Shown here: in pieces, positions 31,217 to 43,154 of the stretch | How positions within the stretch are numbered: the first letter of the stretch is position 1 | Layout: the number at the start of each line of letters is the position of its first letter | Assembly (NCBI GenBank): GCA_037176885.1 | Contig: JAWWNJ010000253.1 | Coordinates: 98,745-162,744 of the forward strand | DNA: 64,000 nt | Source: Favolaschia claudopus | Taxonomy: Eukaryota; Basidiomycota; Agaricomycetes; Agaricales; Mycenaceae | Reading direction: 5' to 3' | Translations under genes and position numbers: made by a program | Notes under the pieces: generated by a model | What the model was told of the DNA's origin: nothing | The model's database searches: none | What the model saw: only the letters and a program-made list of their open reading frames with translations

Positions 31217-33286
31217 CTACGCAGTCGACGGGGGCGGATAAACCAGCAGCATAGGCACTGCGTCGTAAATTTGAAGGGTTTTGAAGGCCAATTTCGCCAG
31301 AATCGGTGTGACTTTCCTTTTCGCGAGGACGGCGCGGTAGAAGTTCATTATGTCGGTAAAAGCGTTCTTAAAATCCGGTACGGTCGCGTACAATCCTGTG
31401 AGAAATTCCTCTCGAACTTGCATGAGGTCCGGATGAGGACAAATGAACATGGCATGAGCTTCGTCCTCCACGGCCTCAAGGCAGAATCGGCATTTGCGCC
31501 ATTCCCTTGGGACAACATCTTTCCCTCGCTCCTTCCACCTGCGGCGCTCCACGGCGAGACTGTGACTAGATAGAACAATGCGCGTGAGGGCAAGTCGATG
31601 CCCAGGTGTTTTGCCGCGCAGGTAGTGTCGAAAGTCCAAGGATTTTTTGACCAATTTTCCCGTGTCCTTGTCCATTTGAAGCCTGCCTACTAAGATGTCT
31701 TTTGTTCGGGAGGAATTCGAGATTTCATGGTCAATCCACGCCTCCATCGAGAGCTTGACCTGATTCATGGCTTCTTTCACTGCAGCAACCTCCAAAGGAC
31801 CAGAGATATCCAGTGTCACGGGGATGTACAATTTTGAAAGGACAATTCGCAAATCATTTATCCAAGAGATATTGCGCTGACGAGCCAGGTTGATAGATTC
31901 TTGCAGCGCGTTCCATGCCGGTCGATCTTCATCCAACTGAACCCAGTAGCACAGATTTTTGAGGGCAAGATAGATGCGGCGGTAACGAATCGGCCAAATC
32001 CTCGTTTCGGAAAAGAGAACGGCCTTCATCGAGCGCGAGCCAATTCCGAGCATTCGGCGCAAAAATTTCAGTTGAACCTTCTCCAGAAGCTGCAGACTTT
32101 TTGCCTCAATATCTAGACAGACTTCGCACCCGGCCGTGAGGTATGGGTCCACGCGAGCCATATAGAGTGTTCGCAAATCCCATACCGGCATCGAGCCAAC
32201 GAAACGATGGAGTCCGAGGATCGTGTTCACAACCTTGGATGCTTTCTTGGCCTTCAAAATGTACTGCTCACGCCACATGAATTTACAGCCTGTTTCAAAC
32301 CAGATGCCAAGATAGCGCGCTTTCTGCACCTGTTCAATCAGTTTCCCAGCCATATGAAAGGTAGGATTAAATTTTTGACGGCGTCCGTAAATTTGGCAGA
32401 GCGATTTTGGAATTGAAACCTCGCATCCATTATTGTCTGCCCAGTTTTGAGAGTCATTGAGATGAAGCTGAAATCCTGGTGGTGACGTTGAAGCCGTCAT
32501 AACATCGTCGGCATGTTCGACTTGATTTGTGGGCACGCCATTAAGTCGAATATCGTCAGGATGGACACTCAACGCGAAATCGGCCATGAAAAGGTTCCAC
32601 AAGTGCGGAGATCCGGGGTCTCCAGTTGAAATTCCCAGGAGCGATTCGAAGTGACGTCCGTATTGGCCGTCCAGGCGAACTATATATCGGATGCGGTCGT
32701 AAAGGCATTTCAACCATTCAATCATGGGTCCCGAAATACCGAGTCTCCCAAGTTCGGTCCATAAAGTTGGACGATCCGTCCCTGGAAAAGCATTCTTAAG
32801 ATCCAGGTATCCGACGTAGAGGGGTTTGTCCATTGATTCTGCCTTGTCGATCATGCATAACAGAACAAAGGCACTGTCATTCGTTCGCAGATGCGCCTGA
32901 AAGCCATTCTGCGAAGGCGGAATTGCACCAATGTCTTCTGCCCCTTCGCGAAGACGTCGGTCGATGATCAGCGTCAACATTTTCAACATACAACATTCCA
33001 ACGCAATCAGACAATAGCCCTTTGGGTCCGTAGAGTCCTTGTCTTTCTTCAAGATGCCAATGAGTAGGGAGATGAGCCATTGCTTCGGAATTTCTTGATT
33101 TTGAAGGCAGAACCGAAAGAATTCGAGCAGTTTTTTGTTCGGAATTTGGAGGCAGTCTTGGTAAGAGAAACCGTCGACTCCGATAGCCGTGTCCAGTCCA
33201 TGCTCTGTGATGTGTTTCTTCATCCATTCTATCTTGTGTACACCACTTCGATTGTATTCGGGAAATGGTCGAAGGACGGTCTGCAT
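31217..33286 (-). pseudogene. LINE reverse transcriptase, 5'-truncated
   Basis: An uninterrupted 689-codon minus-strand frame carries a non-LTR reverse transcriptase. Motifs are LISLLIGILKKDKDSTDP, SQNGFQAHLRTNDS, VGYLDLKNAFPGTDR (first Asp box), GISTGDPGSPHLWNLFMADF and VEHADDVMTAS. The catalytic box is HADD rather than YADD. A thumb/connector region follows, then a C-terminal CCHC-type finger, CRFCLEAVEDEAHAMFICPH. The endonuclease domain expected before RT is missing and the frame opens at 33286, so this is a 5'-truncated insertion, typical of LINEs. The open frame over 2 kb implies that it is young or was recently functional. The Tyr-to-His change may reduce activity. Confidence 0.9.
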
Positions 33287-33327
33287 TCTGTCTCTTCTCT
33301 GTTTCCTGAAGCTTACTATTTGTACAG

Positions 33328-33556
33328 CGGCTGCCGTCTTATCTATCTCTCACCCTACTCACCCGACTTCAATCCGTGCGAAGAAGGTTTCTCTTGCCTC
33401 AAGGCGTGGATCCGACGGAACCGGGATGAGGTTTTGAGGGAGATGGAGGATAGACTTGATGTCGACCCAATGGGTGTGTTGTGGAATGCTGTATACGACA
33501 TCATGACCCCCGAGAACATTGAGGGGTGGTTTCGGGACTCAGGATATGTTGCGTAA
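33328..33556 (+). pseudogene. DDE transposase C-terminal exon (Tc1/IS630-like), copy 2
   Basis: After an intron acceptor (TTGTACAG at 33320-33327) the frame reads GCRLIYLSPYSPDFNPCEEG, then FSCLKAWIRRNRDE and a stop at 33556. YSPDFNPxE is the third-residue box of Tc1/IS630-type transposases. The upstream exons are gone, replaced by the LINE. It matches the fragment at 21548-21590. Confidence 0.75.
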
Positions 33557-33635
33557 ATCCAAGAAGTCTTTGTTCGGATAGTTACAATATATATAACAAT
33601 GTCAGACGATGCGTGATTTGACGTTTTTTCGCCGC

Positions 33636-34674
33636 TTACAACATCTTTTGTGCGTGCTTGATGAAGGGCCCAATAGCTCCGTCTGTCATGCAGATGGTTG
33701 TCTTGTGATACTCTCTGTTGAAATCGGGTCCGCTGCCTGCATAGCTGATCCCCTGCGCAACGAGCGCAGAGGCATACTGAGGATAATCAAGAGCTGGATA
33801 CTTGTCATGCAGGGCATGAAGGACATCAGAGATCGTGATGGCAGTGTCGTCGTCGAAGTCCGAATCTGAATCATCCAGTGCACGCTTGCGAGACGTGAGT
33901 GCGACCCTTCTCAGCAGGTTCGTCGAGGCGCAGGTTCTCGAGGGGTTGTGCAGTCCATCCTTGGCTTCACCGTCGTGCTGAACAGCCATGTCAATCAATT
34001 CACGGAAGAAGTGCGAATAATTTTGTTGCTCCATGCATGATAGCTTCTCCTGGACATTGTGTAATTCGGGAACCGCAACAGCCGTTTCAGATGGCTTTTC
34101 CGGCTTCTTGGTGGTTTTAACCGTTCGTCTGCTCCTCCTGACCTCGCGTGAGATTTACTCGTCAAGTACAGAGATATAAACCTACCAAATTGACAATTTG
34201 CATGACAACTTCCTTCTTACGACGAGTACCAAACGAGTACTCTCTCTTGAAGTTTGATCAGGTCCCTGAACGCATCCTTGACATCTTGTTCCGAAGAAAG
34301 TCTGTGGTAAGGGTCTCCACGACGTTCCTGCGCTTCCCTTCCAGCCAGCATTGCCGTCTCTGGGTCAACATTCATCTGAGCATGCATACGCGAGAGAAAG
34401 TCGGCAGGCGGAAGGTCGGCAGGCACGATGATGCGCGTGAGCACGGAGCGGCCTTCTTCTTGTTGTTGTTTTCGGTGGTTCCATACACGGGAACGTCAAC
34501 CGTGATGTTGCGGACTGTCAGGGATGAGCGCTCCAGTGTTTTGTAGATAGCTGTAAGGTCATCACGGCCCACAGCTGCACACTGTGGACTGACCAGTGCC
34601 CTATTTTCGTATGAAGATTGAGCTCGTCGTGGTCGACGATCTGGAGGGCGGATGTGACGGATCGGCGTTCGCAT
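33636..34674 (-). pseudogene. Basidiomycete hypothetical protein gene, decayed
   Basis: Minus-strand pieces line up as one protein. First comes an N-terminal basic segment ending in a Lys run (34674 to about 34445). Next is LPPADFLSRMHAQMNVDPETA with DVKDAFRDLIKLQE (34444-34217). Then KKPEKPSETAVAVPELHNVQ (about 34130-34035). The last piece has KRALDDSDSDFDDDTAITIS, DVLHALHDKYPALDYPQYAS and TDGAIGPFIKHAQKML, to 33636. The pieces need at least one frame change and one splice. The layout is familiar to me from unnamed high-copy agaricomycete proteins, but I know no function. Confidence 0.5.
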
Positions 34675-34679
34675 CTGCC

Positions 34680-36555
34680 CGTATGTCGTTCCCCATGACC
34701 AAGTTCAAAGATTGATTCATCAACTCAAAACAAGATAAATATTATATTCCAATGCCTATACCATGAAATTCGGAGGAAACATAATTTAGAGGAACCCCTA
34801 TAGTACTACTAGAGTACTTATGTAAAAACCCCAGCCAAATTATGCCCCTAACGCCAGGCCTAGGACTGTGACACTCATAAAGCTCTTAGAAACACCAACA
34901 GCCCATACAAGGGACTCGGAGAAATATAATTCAAGGAACGGCCTTATAATGAACTGAACCGAATCTCGAATACACTGCCCCAGTGAAGGCTTGAGAACTT
35001 GAAATCTATGGCCTGACTCGGAAATATAGTGGCCAACACCCCACAGAGATCTGCCGCAACTGTAGATACATTTTGAGCTTAAAATGCGGTTTAAGCCCCG
35101 GTCGGCTGGCGTCCAATGGGGGGTCGGGATGAGAATTTCGGATATTATGCTGGATTACCTTTAGAAGTACTATCATTCGATAAAAAAAATTGAGGATCAT
35201 GATCCTTAGCCCAATGTTTCAAGATATGAAAAAAACCTTCGACCATCCGCACCTATGGCAAGCCAGCCACAATCCTGAAATGATTTTGGGGGCATGATTG
35301 CGCTAAAAGCGCACAAAACTGAGCCCAAGAAGACATTTTTTGGTCTTTTGGTCGGTTTCCTTGCCCAGGAAATACAATGACAAAAAATCATAGGTGTTGG
35401 AGAAGTGTTGGGCACTGTACTGTATACAAATGTCATCACAATCGGCATGAGGAAGATTGAGTCCCGAATTGATACAAAGCTTTGCTAAATGTGTAGTTCC
35501 CCATTGGTCGCCCAAATTCAAAATGTCGTTTCTATGTTCGCCTTCGTCGACACCTCTGGCTGTCTCGCTCTGCGCGATGATTGGTTTTATGGCGGGATGG
35601 ATGGCTAAGTCAATTCGGTACTGGAATAATCTGATGACCCTACATCCCTGACACTGTCACGATCAGCCCCTCAAAGACTCCCGATCCCTTTCACGCCTGA
35701 AAGGGAGAACTGACATCCGAAAGGCGGAAATCTACTGTTCTACGGTTTGGGCGCCTCGATTTTGGCGGTGTTGAGTGCCTGGACCCTTCTCAGCCAGGAT
35801 ATATCAGTTTTTCGAGGAGTCGGAATGATAAGATTGGATATGGGGTCGACAAGGTTTTGGGGGCTTTGGGCTGACCACTAACAAATATGTATGTTTGCGC
35901 CCGGATTTGGTCGGAGTCGCAGAGTGTTGAAGAAATAAAATAAAATTAAACCGGAGTAGGAAGAAACACAAGAGATCAAGATATTAGTAGTATACATATG
36001 TGAAGACAGACACTTTCGCCGAGGCCGAAATTTAAGAGATCGAATGGCAAAATTGTGGCAAACACATAACATAGCACAACTATTCCTCGTACAATTGTTT
36101 CGTGCAGCATTTTGGACAAATCCAAATTGAATTGATATGGTCACTGTAGTTTCTTTCGGCGTGTAATCAAAGCTGTGGCTAATGTCATCGAAGGCAAGAT
36201 TCTGTGCGCTACAGTGCTGTCAGTGTGACTAGTAATCATTTTGATAGCTACAGTTGTGGACACACTAAAGTGACAACTGTTAATGTCGTGTCACAAGTCA
36301 TGTAACAAACACTGTGCAAAGTATTCATCATGAAATTCATGCAGATTGTTATGAAATTCCAGGTTTCATGATGTTTTGTCATGAACGACGTTACAGTGAA
36401 TTACAAGACGGTTTTCATGATGCTCAGAAATCTGCTTTTGTGACAATATGGATTCACGACGAAACATCATAAATTTTCGTCATGAAACAACTACTCAATT
36501 TTTTTTTATTTTTTTGCTAAGTCCACCAGATGCTCATCCCAGTGTTACACCAGTA
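34680..36555. other. Non-coding; CATGA-rich palindromes at 36300-36490
   Basis: No gene that I can support. The last part has repeated TTTCATGATGTTTTGTCATG, ATCATGAAATTCATG and similar words in both orientations. These words recur at 37565-37620 and 37845-37960. Confidence 0.4.
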
Positions 36556-37308
36556 TGGCGGTCAGTTTGTAGTTTTAATCAAATTCGTATAAAGTGTGAT
36601 TTGGGGGTAGAAAATGTCGAAAATGAAGACTTACACAAGATAACTTACCTTGCTATCTTTTCACCGCAGCGTGTAAAGTTCTTGATGGCGAAGTGTAAAA
36701 ACCTTTTGTGTTTGAGTGTAAAAAGGTTGTGTCGGTCCGAGCTCCGATGGGCTGTACACTTTGATGATGAATTGATCTCCAACTCGGCATGTGGACTTCA
36801 ACAGAGCTTTGTTCAACTCGGTTTACTGGTGCCTATGAGACTGGCATGTCAGCTCATGAAGGGAGTAGACACTGCTGCTTAGGCTGTTCTTTGAGCTGGA
36901 GGAGGGGACCGCAACACCCAAGGTGTTGATTTAGGTCCCCTCCAGTGCAATCTTAGGTTGAGTGCCACCCCTTGAGCTAAAAGAAGCAAGTTTAAAGCTC
37001 CATTATATGGCTCTGTGTACTGGCCCTATCCTGAGCAAGAAATACCACCTAGTCCCCCACTGAATGCGATAGGTTGAATATTTCAACATCTCGGCCATCA
37101 CCTCGCATCAAATACGCAGCCACCGGACTTCGGACCGACGCAACCTTTTTCCACTCGCACCAAACTCGCACACGAAAACTTTCTACTCTACGCGAGTGAA
37201 AGTTTTTACCACTGTTGAGTTTTCGAAGATTTTTGCATTTTTTTTTCTTACTTTAGCTCAGAATGTACTTTTTATACCGATTTGATTAAAACGACACATT
37301 GACCGCCA
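36556..37308. mobile_element. 753-bp long-TIR mariner-type element
   Basis: Flanked by TA (36554-36555 and 37309-37310). The ends are TGGCGGTCAGTTTGTAGTTT and, reversed, TGGCGGTCAATGTGTCGTTT, each followed by TAATCAAAT..GTATAAA. The inverted similarity extends about 200 bp, including AAAAAGGTTG(T/C)GTCGGTCCGA. The interior frame (36607-36882) has no recognisable domain. Confidence 0.7.
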
Positions 37309-37310
37309 TA

Positions 37311-38779
37311 CACCAGTACATGGTGCTATGTAGAGTAGTAGGTCTGTCAACTACATCCTACTGAACATCGGTTGGTTAACAAGTCATAGCTCAGTCAACG
37401 ACTTGAGAACAGATATGCTAGCGACATGTATCGACTGAAATCCGATGTCCCTCAAAATCTCCATTAGTCTAAGACTAATAGTCTGTGCTGCGCTGCGCTG
37501 CAGTGCCGCGGTCCGGACTTCGACTCCGGCTGCCGGTAGCCCAATTTGCCCCGCGCTGGCCTCCTTTTCATGATGTTTTGCCCTGAATTTGTGAAAAACC
37601 ATCATGAACAGCCCCATAATCCTATACTTTAAAAGAGGACGGCACAGCCTCAGCTCCCAGAAAGGGAAATTCACCCCGTGACTTTCTGTCAAAGCCTGAG
37701 AATCCCCGCGGGCGACGCACGCCGGCGAGTGCAGCGAGCGGCAGTGCGGCGCCGTCGGCCTTGAAAGCAGCAAGTGAGTGCAGGTCAAAACATTTGAAGG
37801 GTCCTGCGTGGCGAAGCCACGGGTCCCATAGCTCGTCATCATGAAAATCACGACTCCGAGTCATTATGTTTTGTTATGAATTTCCGGTAAATCATCATGA
37901 ATTTCCGGGACAAATCGTCAGAAAAGTCATGACGAGAAACATCATGAATTTCATGACCCACAGTGAAAAATTTGGCCGCCGGCGAAAACTTAAGAAGATC
38001 CCGCCGCCACTGTCTTCCATTGTTCGGAGCTTCCATTTTCAGGCCCATTGTTGACATGGAAAGCCAGATCGGATTTGTATGGTTTACCAGGCTTCCATTG
38101 TTGGCTCCATTGCTCATGTGTCAACAAATTGTCAATCCGCGCTTCATAAAAGGAATACACAGATCGAGGCTGCGCCGATATCCTTTTCCTGCCCCCATGA
38201 ATACTACCACCACCGATTTCATAGAGGCTACTTGGTCGCCTGCACTCGTACCGGCAGTAGCTAACTCTGGAGTTTACCGCCCGACGTCCGCAGCTATGAA
38301 TTCTGCCGTAGGGACTCTCGTTATTTTTAACGGCATAAGCTACAACGTATTCATTCGTTCGAAGCTTGGACAGAAAACCCTTGGCCGTTACAGAATAAAT
38401 AACTCCCCTTGGGGCCCCTATGATTCCCTACGGGCCCCATACAGTAACAGACCCTGAGTCTGCGTGGGCAGCTTCAAACTCAAGCCATTGGTCTTTGGGA
38501 GGGTGATGCGCAGGTACCGGGTAAATACGTCATCCCAATCTGCGATGCCTTGCGCTGATTATCTAGCTCAGAAGACTGGTGCTTCAGATTATGGTCGGAA
38601 TCTATGCAAAGCTGCGGGAACCCCCCACCATTAGCGAAGACGCAGCGCCGGTTTCTCATTCCAATGCTTCACCGCTCGCTGTTGCAGTTTGGAGTAGGCT
38701 CGAAACCAGCCGTTATAGTAGCAATGACGAGCAAGCAGGTATTACTGACAATAACGGCTGGAAGCACTTAGCCGTAAAC
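37311..38779. other. No gene assigned
   Basis: Contains CATGA palindromes (37565-37620, 37845-37960). A segment at about 37610-37760 shares ATCCTATACTT, a GTGACTTTCTGTCAAA word and GGCGAGYGCAGCGAGC with 49090-49290, pointing to an old repeat. No coding sequence is supported. Confidence 0.4.
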
Positions 38780-39169
38780 TGATAGATGGCAATTTCAAAC
38801 TCCGATTATACCTTTTTAGGAAGTATCTCCGAGGCTTGAAGCGACTTGTTTTCGCGTTTGCCTCAAGATAATATTTCACAATATGAGCTAACCACATTCT
38901 CTATTAAACCCAAGTCCTCTGCGACTTTGATATAGGTTTGCCTTGCATACAAGAGGTTTTATTGACCCAAAATAAAACCTGATGCTAGAAACCTTCACAA
39001 TGATGGTATTTTCAGTTAATATGGCCCGGAAAACTCTCCACTGAAGTATAGAAATGGTTTCCGACATTTCCAGGCAGCATTTGAGTGAAGGAAAACAAAA
39101 ACTGAGCAACTTGAGCGCGGAGATACTTCCTAATAAGGTATAGTCGGAGTTTGAATTTGCCATCTATCA
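38780..39169. mobile_element. 390-bp TIR element
   Basis: Inverted ends of about 52 bp: TGATAGATGGCAATTTCAAA and, reversed, TGATAGATGGCAAATTCAAA, each followed by CTCCGA.TATACCTT.TTAGGAAGTATCTCCG. No convincing target duplication. No coding sequence. Confidence 0.7.
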
Positions 39170-39189
39170 ATCTACGCAACACTTAGAAT

Positions 39190-39995
39190 GAGCTGGGACA
39201 CGCACCGGACATAGCCGTTGACGTTATGTCAATGGCTGTCCAACGGTTCCCGAAGCTCCGCGGTCCGAACACGAATGATGCCTTTCGTTCTCAATCTATA
39301 CTGCACCAAACAACGCCGTTAAACAACATGTATTGTACTAGGACACGGCGGCAGTGTTTCCCAGCATTGATGCGCCGCTTTTTGAATTTTCTTTCCACAA
39401 ATAAGATTGTTGAGCGCTTCTCCTCGTCACCTCTCGTCACTCAAGCGGCGACAATCAGCATGGGCCTCTCACGTCTTGTCTTTCGGAGATCTCGGCGTGT
39501 CCCACAAGAAAATGTGGCCTTGGATTTCCATGGGACACGCGCAAATTGGCTGGGCGCCTCTCCCACAGCGTGTCCCAGGCAAAACTGGATCCCGGCCCGT
39601 CATGGGACACGCAGAGCAGCGCCGCCGCCCAACTGCATCGGGCGTAAATGTTCTCACACGTGTGCCGCGTACTTACGATATTTCCGCGGGACTTCTTTGC
39701 TATTCCCTCCCGCCTCTACCGCTTGTGATGGCGCGTCAATGGGATCATTCAAATTACGCGAAATGTACGTAAAGTTTAATAACGCGTTAATGGGCGTGTT
39801 CAATGGCCTTTCAAAAGCATTCAAAAGCATTCGGTGCCCCGGGGCCACCCCACCCCGAGCCCGCACACAGCCAGCGTGTCCCGGGACACGCTGGCGCTGC
39901 CATTTCCCTTATTGGGCCCGTGTCCCATAGAGACTAAGCCTAAGTGCTTCCAGCCGTTATGGTAAGTGATACCTGCTCGCTCGTCATTACTCCCC
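39190..39995. repeat. Cluster of GGGACACG/CGTGTCCC motifs with inverted repeat
   Basis: The 8-mer CGTGTCCC or its inverse occurs at 39195, 39496, 39532, 39569, 39604, 39875, 39883 and 39919. The segment 39939-39992 (GCCTAAGTGCTTCCAGCCGT...) is an inverted copy of about 38721-38778. No gene found. Confidence 0.55.
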
Positions 39996-40295
39996 GAGCC
40001 TAAGTTTGGAGGAAGAAAATGCATTCGAAATGCAGTAATTTGCAGTTGGATTTCACAAACAACATCAAACTTTGCGCCCCATTGGCGCGTGGACTATCGT
40101 ATGCAAAAGATTATATGCTTATCTTAATGGCATCGCTTACAAGACCCAGAGCATTGGTAGTCTCGGATACCCAGACGTATACAAGCAATTCGAGTCGTAG
40201 GACACCTTTCGGAGGTGTTTCCATATATGGTGAATAGAGGACGTTTTTGAAGTTGATTGATCTCTGGCATGTGGGAAAATGGTGAGGCTTGTATA

Positions 40296-40747
40296 AGGCC
40301 CCGGGAAGCTCCAGCCAGGCCTGCTCCGAAAAAGTGGCTCTTTCAGGCCAGAATTTTGCGATTTTCTTCTCCGAAAAGTGGCTCTTTCACGCCCAAAAAT
40401 CCGTCCAAGGTCCTCCAGAAAGTGGCTCTTTGAGGCAACTTTGAGGCCAATTTGCGACCCATCTCCTCTTCAATCTCGTGCTGCCGTACGCTGGAGCCAA
40501 ACTTCGGCGTTCGCACGAGCTGGATCGCACTGACGAAACCCGGCAAGTGTTCTTCAAGATTTTAGATAGCGCCGCTGGTGGTCCGGGATTTTTCAGCCTC
40601 AGAACCAACTCAGAACAAAATTATTTCGATTTGATCCACGTGATGGACCCTCTCCGAAAAGTGGCTCTTTGAGCCCAAAAATGTCGCTCTTTGAGGCCGG
40701 AATGGGCGGATTTTCCGGAGCAGGCTTGACGGAGCTTCCCGGGGCCT
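40296..40747. mobile_element. 452-bp hAT-type MITE
   Basis: Perfect 8-bp target duplication CTTGTATA (40288-40295 and 40748-40755). Perfect inverted ends AGGCCCCGGGAAGCTCC. Subterminal copies of CCGAAAAGTGGCTCTTT (or one-base variants) lie at about 40333, 40377, 40421 and 40660. No coding sequence. Confidence 0.9.
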
Positions 40748-40755
40748 CTTGTATA

Positions 40756-41449
40756 CGTCTGGTCCCGATTGAACCGTGACACCTACCATCACCCCCACTC
40801 ACGTCATCTTCCTGTGGGTTCCGTGTACAGGATAAGAGGATGCACCTAAGCATAGACAGAGGGCGGGATGGCGTGCCTCGTCACCTAGAGGCATTCCCTG
40901 AGGATTTCGGCGGATAGAAACGCGTCGACGTGCAGAATAATATGGTGATGGTAGGTGCCACGGCTCAACCCGGCCCAGACGTACTACCGCCAACAAATTC
41001 TCCCACCCCCCCGAGATCAATCGGGCATTCTTTTCAAAATTTCCCAATGTCAATTCTCTTCGGATCACTCGGGGCAGCAGTTGCAAAGACATTATGAGGC
41101 AACGAGTGGTTCCGGTCTGGCCGATCACACCCAATCTACAAGACTGTATGTAGTAGGTAGTCCGGAAATATATTTTGTGTTATTTATCTTGCTGCGTGAA
41201 TGAGTATAGGATAGAGGTGAGCGCCCGATACAGGGCCTCGCAGGGCGCCTACTTATGACCGGCTATAACCGCTATAAATGGCTATAAGCAAGGGGGAATC
41301 GGGATTCGAAAAGCGGATACTTATCGGGGTCGACTTATTTTTTAAGGCCTCGGCCAGACCCCCTATGAGTAGTACTTTCCCACCATTGTTAGCATGCCGC
41401 GCTGCCGATCTGACAGCCGTCTGCGGCAACTTCCGAAATACACCTTTTT
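40756..41449. other. No gene seen
   Basis: No supportable reading frame. Near 41258-41285 are short CTATAACCGCTATAA-type repeats that also occur near 53090-53145. Confidence 0.45.
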
Positions 41450-41875
41450 CAGAGACTTTGCGCAGAGCACCGGGAGCCACCCGGTGGCTCTCACGGCATG
41501 CGCTGTGGAGCGGGCTACGCGCTATGGTGGCTCATTCGGTGGCTGGAAGCACAACTTGAAATTCATTTCTTCGGCATTTTTTCATCCCCCTGGATGACCT
41601 CGAAGCGCTAGGCTCCCAAACCCCCAGGAAGCACACCAACCGTCCGGTTTTGCAAGAACCGGCCAAAAACGCACCAAATAAAGCGGGAAACTGGTAACCT
41701 AACCACGACACCTCACTACATTGAGGTATAGTCACAGAGGTACCATGTAAATACTGAAGCCCCACCTGCAACGCGGGCGACGAGCACCAAACGAGCCACC
41801 ATATGCCGTAGCCGCTGCACAGCGCATGCCGTGAGAGCCACTGGGTGGCTACCGGTGGCTCTGCGCAAGTCTCTA
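41450..41875 (-). mobile_element. 426-bp hAT-type MITE, family A copy 2
   Basis: Inverted ends CAGAGACTTTGCGCAGAGC and, reversed, TAGAGACTTGCGCAGAGCC. Internal sequence matches 22856-23297 in the opposite direction (CATCCCCCTGGATGACCTCG; CCCAGGAAGCACACC; AAACTGGTAACCTAACCACG). Confidence 0.8.
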
Positions 41876-42235
41876 CTGCTGGTATATTTTGATTGCGGTG
41901 AGTGTCTCTCCATTGGCTATATAGCCCTAACACATACAGAAAATTCTTGTTTTTGAGGACTTGGCCTTCGAAAGGGACGATCGACGGACGATAAGCATTA
42001 TCCAGAGTCTTGTGACACCAAGTCACGAAGTGATGTAACGTGCGAAACCTACCCAAATCCGGAAGTTTATCGTCGCTTTGGCTCCCTTGCGTCAAAATAC
42101 CTAGTGAGTGTATACACTCGGAGGAATGCACGTGGGAGTCATCACTGTGACTCATCGCGTTATTTTCCTCTACCACCACCACCGTGCGCGTTCCTTCGCC
42201 GCTGCTCTCGTTTTTAGTTCTTTTTTCTTTCCCAA

Positions 42236-43131
42236 TGGCCAACGACGACCCCTCGCCCTTCAGTGAGGCTCAGCTGGCCGCACTTACGGCCATTGTGACC
42301 CGGGCCATTGCCGACAGCTCCGCCAACCCTCGGGCGGCTCCGCCGCGTCATCCTCGTCAAACGCCGCGAACGGTAGCGGAAATGTTACGGTCCCCACTGC
42401 CAACGCCGCCGGTGAGCTTGACAATTTCGCTTCCGCCTCCTTTCGGTCCCCCACGATGTGGTTACCGCCGCGTCAAGCTGGCGCACATCGACGCCATTGT
42501 AAATGGCACCTTCGAAGCCGACGACCTCCCCAAGCTCTCCTCCATCGCCGCGCCGCTGCCGCCGCTGCCCCCGTGCCCATCCTCTTCCACCCGACTTCTG
42601 GTGTTGCCGCCCCCGGAACAACCAGAGGAAGCCCTCGATGCGGGCCTTCCCCGCGCATGGGTCAAGGCCTTCCCCTCCTTGTCCCCCGCTCCTTGATGCC
42701 TGGTCGACCTACACCGGCATCCGCTCCCTCATTGACACCACCAATGGTGGTGTTGCTGCCGCCCTTTCTATGTACACCAGCCCAGCTCATGGATTTCACC
42801 ACACAGTACGAGTGGTCCGCAGTCTTGCGTTACCACTACGAATTTAATTCGTGTGCGCATGGCGGAGAATTTTCTCCCACGCGCTGGGTGACGCCCGATC
42901 AGGGCCTCGTCTCCACCAGGCTGGTTCGCTACCCCACTGCCTCCACCATTCTCCTCCAAGTGCAAACACGACCTTGCTGAGCGCCTTTCCGAACCCAGCG
43001 CCCCTGCATCCCGGCCGAAGGTTGACGAGACTTGCTACAAGTTTCAGGATGTCGCATGGGTGACAAGTGCTCTCGCCGCCACGTCTGCATTGCGTGTCAG
43101 GGCGCCCACCCCGCACATGCTTGCCCCCAGA
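42236..43131 (+). pseudogene. DIRS-like Gag protein, frameshifted
   Basis: Starts MANDDPSPFSEAQLAALTAI. After frame changes it reads KLAHIDAIVNGTFEADDLPK, a pattern I associate with basidiomycete DIRS Gag proteins. It ends in a Cys/His segment, CRMGDKCSRRHVCIACQGAH then PAHACPQKRS, and a stop at about 43131. At least two frameshifts interrupt it. Confidence 0.6.
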
Positions 43132-43154
43132 AGCGGAGTTAGGATGTTTGGGGC

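Noticed and set aside
31271..31573. 100-codon plus-strand frame
   Set aside because: Antisense of the LINE reverse transcriptase C-terminus.
39226..39930. 234-codon plus-strand frame
   Set aside because: Covers the CGTGTCCC motif cluster; the composition is driven by repeats and no domain is seen.
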